A program made the translations under genes and the position numbers. The notes under the pieces are model-generated. The model was given only the letters and a program-made list of their open reading frames with translations. It was not told where the DNA came from and searched no databases. Source: Arenicella sp. (GTDB lineage: Bacteria; Pseudomonadota; Gammaproteobacteria; Arenicellales; Arenicellaceae). From it: a stretch of 15,786 nt of DNA. Positions within the stretch are counted from its first letter, which is position 1, and the number at the start of each line of letters is the position of its first letter. Below, piece after piece: positions 15,337 to 15,786 of this stretch. Where the stretch lies: positions 1-15,786 of the forward strand of contig JAESTB010000344.1 in assembly GCA_016763815.1 (NCBI GenBank), given 5' to 3'.

Positions 15337-15786
15337 TTACAAACTGGATTTCTTTGTTAATCGACCTATTTTGATTACTCCCGTAACTAGCGCAGTACCA
15401 AATAGAACAATTGCCATACCAACCATCATCATCACGGTTATTTCTTCATCGATGAACAGGGCCCCCCATAGTGAACCGAATAGCGGTATCAAAAATGTCA
15501 CGGTAATGGCTCTAGTACTACCAACCTCAGCTAGCAAGCGAAAATACATTAAGTAGGCAACGCTGGTGCACAACACCGCCAAGGCGAGTAATGCCATCCA
15601 TGCCTCGAAGCTTGGCATTTGCGATGGCATAAACCAAAAAAGTAAGGGCATTAGGCATAGCGCTGCTGACAACTGACTAACAGTTGCGATACTCAAAGCC
15701 GATACATCGGCTAATTTTTCGGATGTGTAATTTGCGGCGATACCATATAACACCGGGGCAGACGCCGACGCGAGTACCGCGAAAAC
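15337..15786 (-). CDS. EamA/DMT-family transporter, C-terminal half (5'-truncated)
   Basis: Inner-membrane drug/metabolite transporter superfamily protein. The frame is open through the right edge (upstream residues VFAVLASASAP), so the GTG at 15753 is internal and the N-terminal EamA repeat is outside the window. The visible 150 residues hold about four or five hydrophobic segments. Typical second-repeat landmarks are LYGIAANYTSEKLADV, a helix beginning QLSAALCLMPLLF, LALAVLCTSVAYLMYFRLLAEVGSTRA, and LIPLFGSLWGALFIDEEIT with the last helix VGMAIVLFGTALV. A Lys-rich tail (GRLTKKSSL) would face the cytoplasm. Such carriers export or import amino acids, nucleobases or other small metabolites; the substrate is not readable here. 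It is on the same strand as the hypothetical gene, about 100 bases upstream of it. Confidence 0.9.
   Translation of the reverse strand, partial: VFAVLASASAPVLYGIAANYTSEKLADVSALSIATVSQLSAALCLMPLLFWFMPSQMPSFEAWMALLALAVLCTSVAYLMYFRLLAEVGSTRAITVTFLIPLFGSLWGALFIDEEITVMMMVGMAIVLFGTALVTGVIKIGRLTKKSSL

Noticed and set aside
1..15786. Mobile element, prophage, defence system or tRNA gene
   Set aside because: No transposase, integrase, restriction, toxin-antitoxin or phage gene, no long terminal repeats and no cloverleaf sequence were found; composition looks uniform.

Overview
The window reads as chromosomal DNA of a Gram-negative bacterium, most likely a marine or aquatic gammaproteobacterium. The signs are an outer-membrane TonB-dependent receptor, several exported or lipid-anchored periplasmic enzymes, a Udk close to the E. 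coli enzyme and a nucleoside transporter close to the Vibrio cholerae CNT. There is also a TPR-sulfotransferase of the kind common in oligotrophic marine proteobacteria. Base composition looks even (a little under 50% GC by eye) and coding density is high. I saw no transposase, integrase, tRNA, rRNA, CRISPR or phage gene. The species assignment is inference.

Layout. (1) 1-1027, plus: the 3' part of a PQQ-dependent sugar dehydrogenase, cut by the window edge. (2) 1059-2747, minus: a TPR-sulfotransferase, divergent from (3) 2927-5383, plus: a TonB-dependent receptor ending in a strong intrinsic terminator. The gap between them (2748-2926) carries an AT-rich, palindrome-rich control region. (4) 9128-5470, minus: a probable operon of an exported binuclear-metal amidohydrolase (prolidase/Xaa-Lys-Arg carboxypeptidase-like), an exported peptide-amidase-like amidase and a CDF zinc exporter with a His-rich N-terminus. 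The first two genes overlap in TAATG. (5) 9323-10372, plus: a secreted protein with a TonB C-terminal-type domain at its N-terminus and a helical/beta C-terminus. (6) 15233-10390, minus: an unrecognised 347-residue protein, then gamma-glutamyltransferase (as a lipoprotein), uridine kinase and a Na+/nucleoside symporter. (7) 15337-15786, minus: the C-terminal half of an EamA/DMT transporter, cut by the window edge.

How it may work together. Much of the window concerns scavenging small organic nitrogen compounds at the cell envelope. A TonB receptor imports an unknown ligand. Periplasmic amidase, dipeptidase-like amidohydrolase and gamma-glutamyltransferase would trim amides and small peptides. 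The CDF protein moves Zn2+ into the compartment where the metal-dependent amidohydrolase sits. The CNT carrier plus Udk form a clear uridine/cytidine uptake-and-phosphorylation pair, and a Ser in the CNT binding loop resembles the pyrimidine-selective human CNT1.

Starts. Several genes use starts other than the first possible codon: the amidohydrolase at 9128, the receptor at 2927 and the unknown protein at 15233. The CDF exporter (6372) and the CNT carrier (11619) appear to start at TTG. I see no clear multi-gene novel system. The best leads are the inverted-architecture TonB-domain protein, the unknown protein heading the ggt-udk-CNT group, and the zinc exporter joined to a periplasmic metallo-hydrolase operon.
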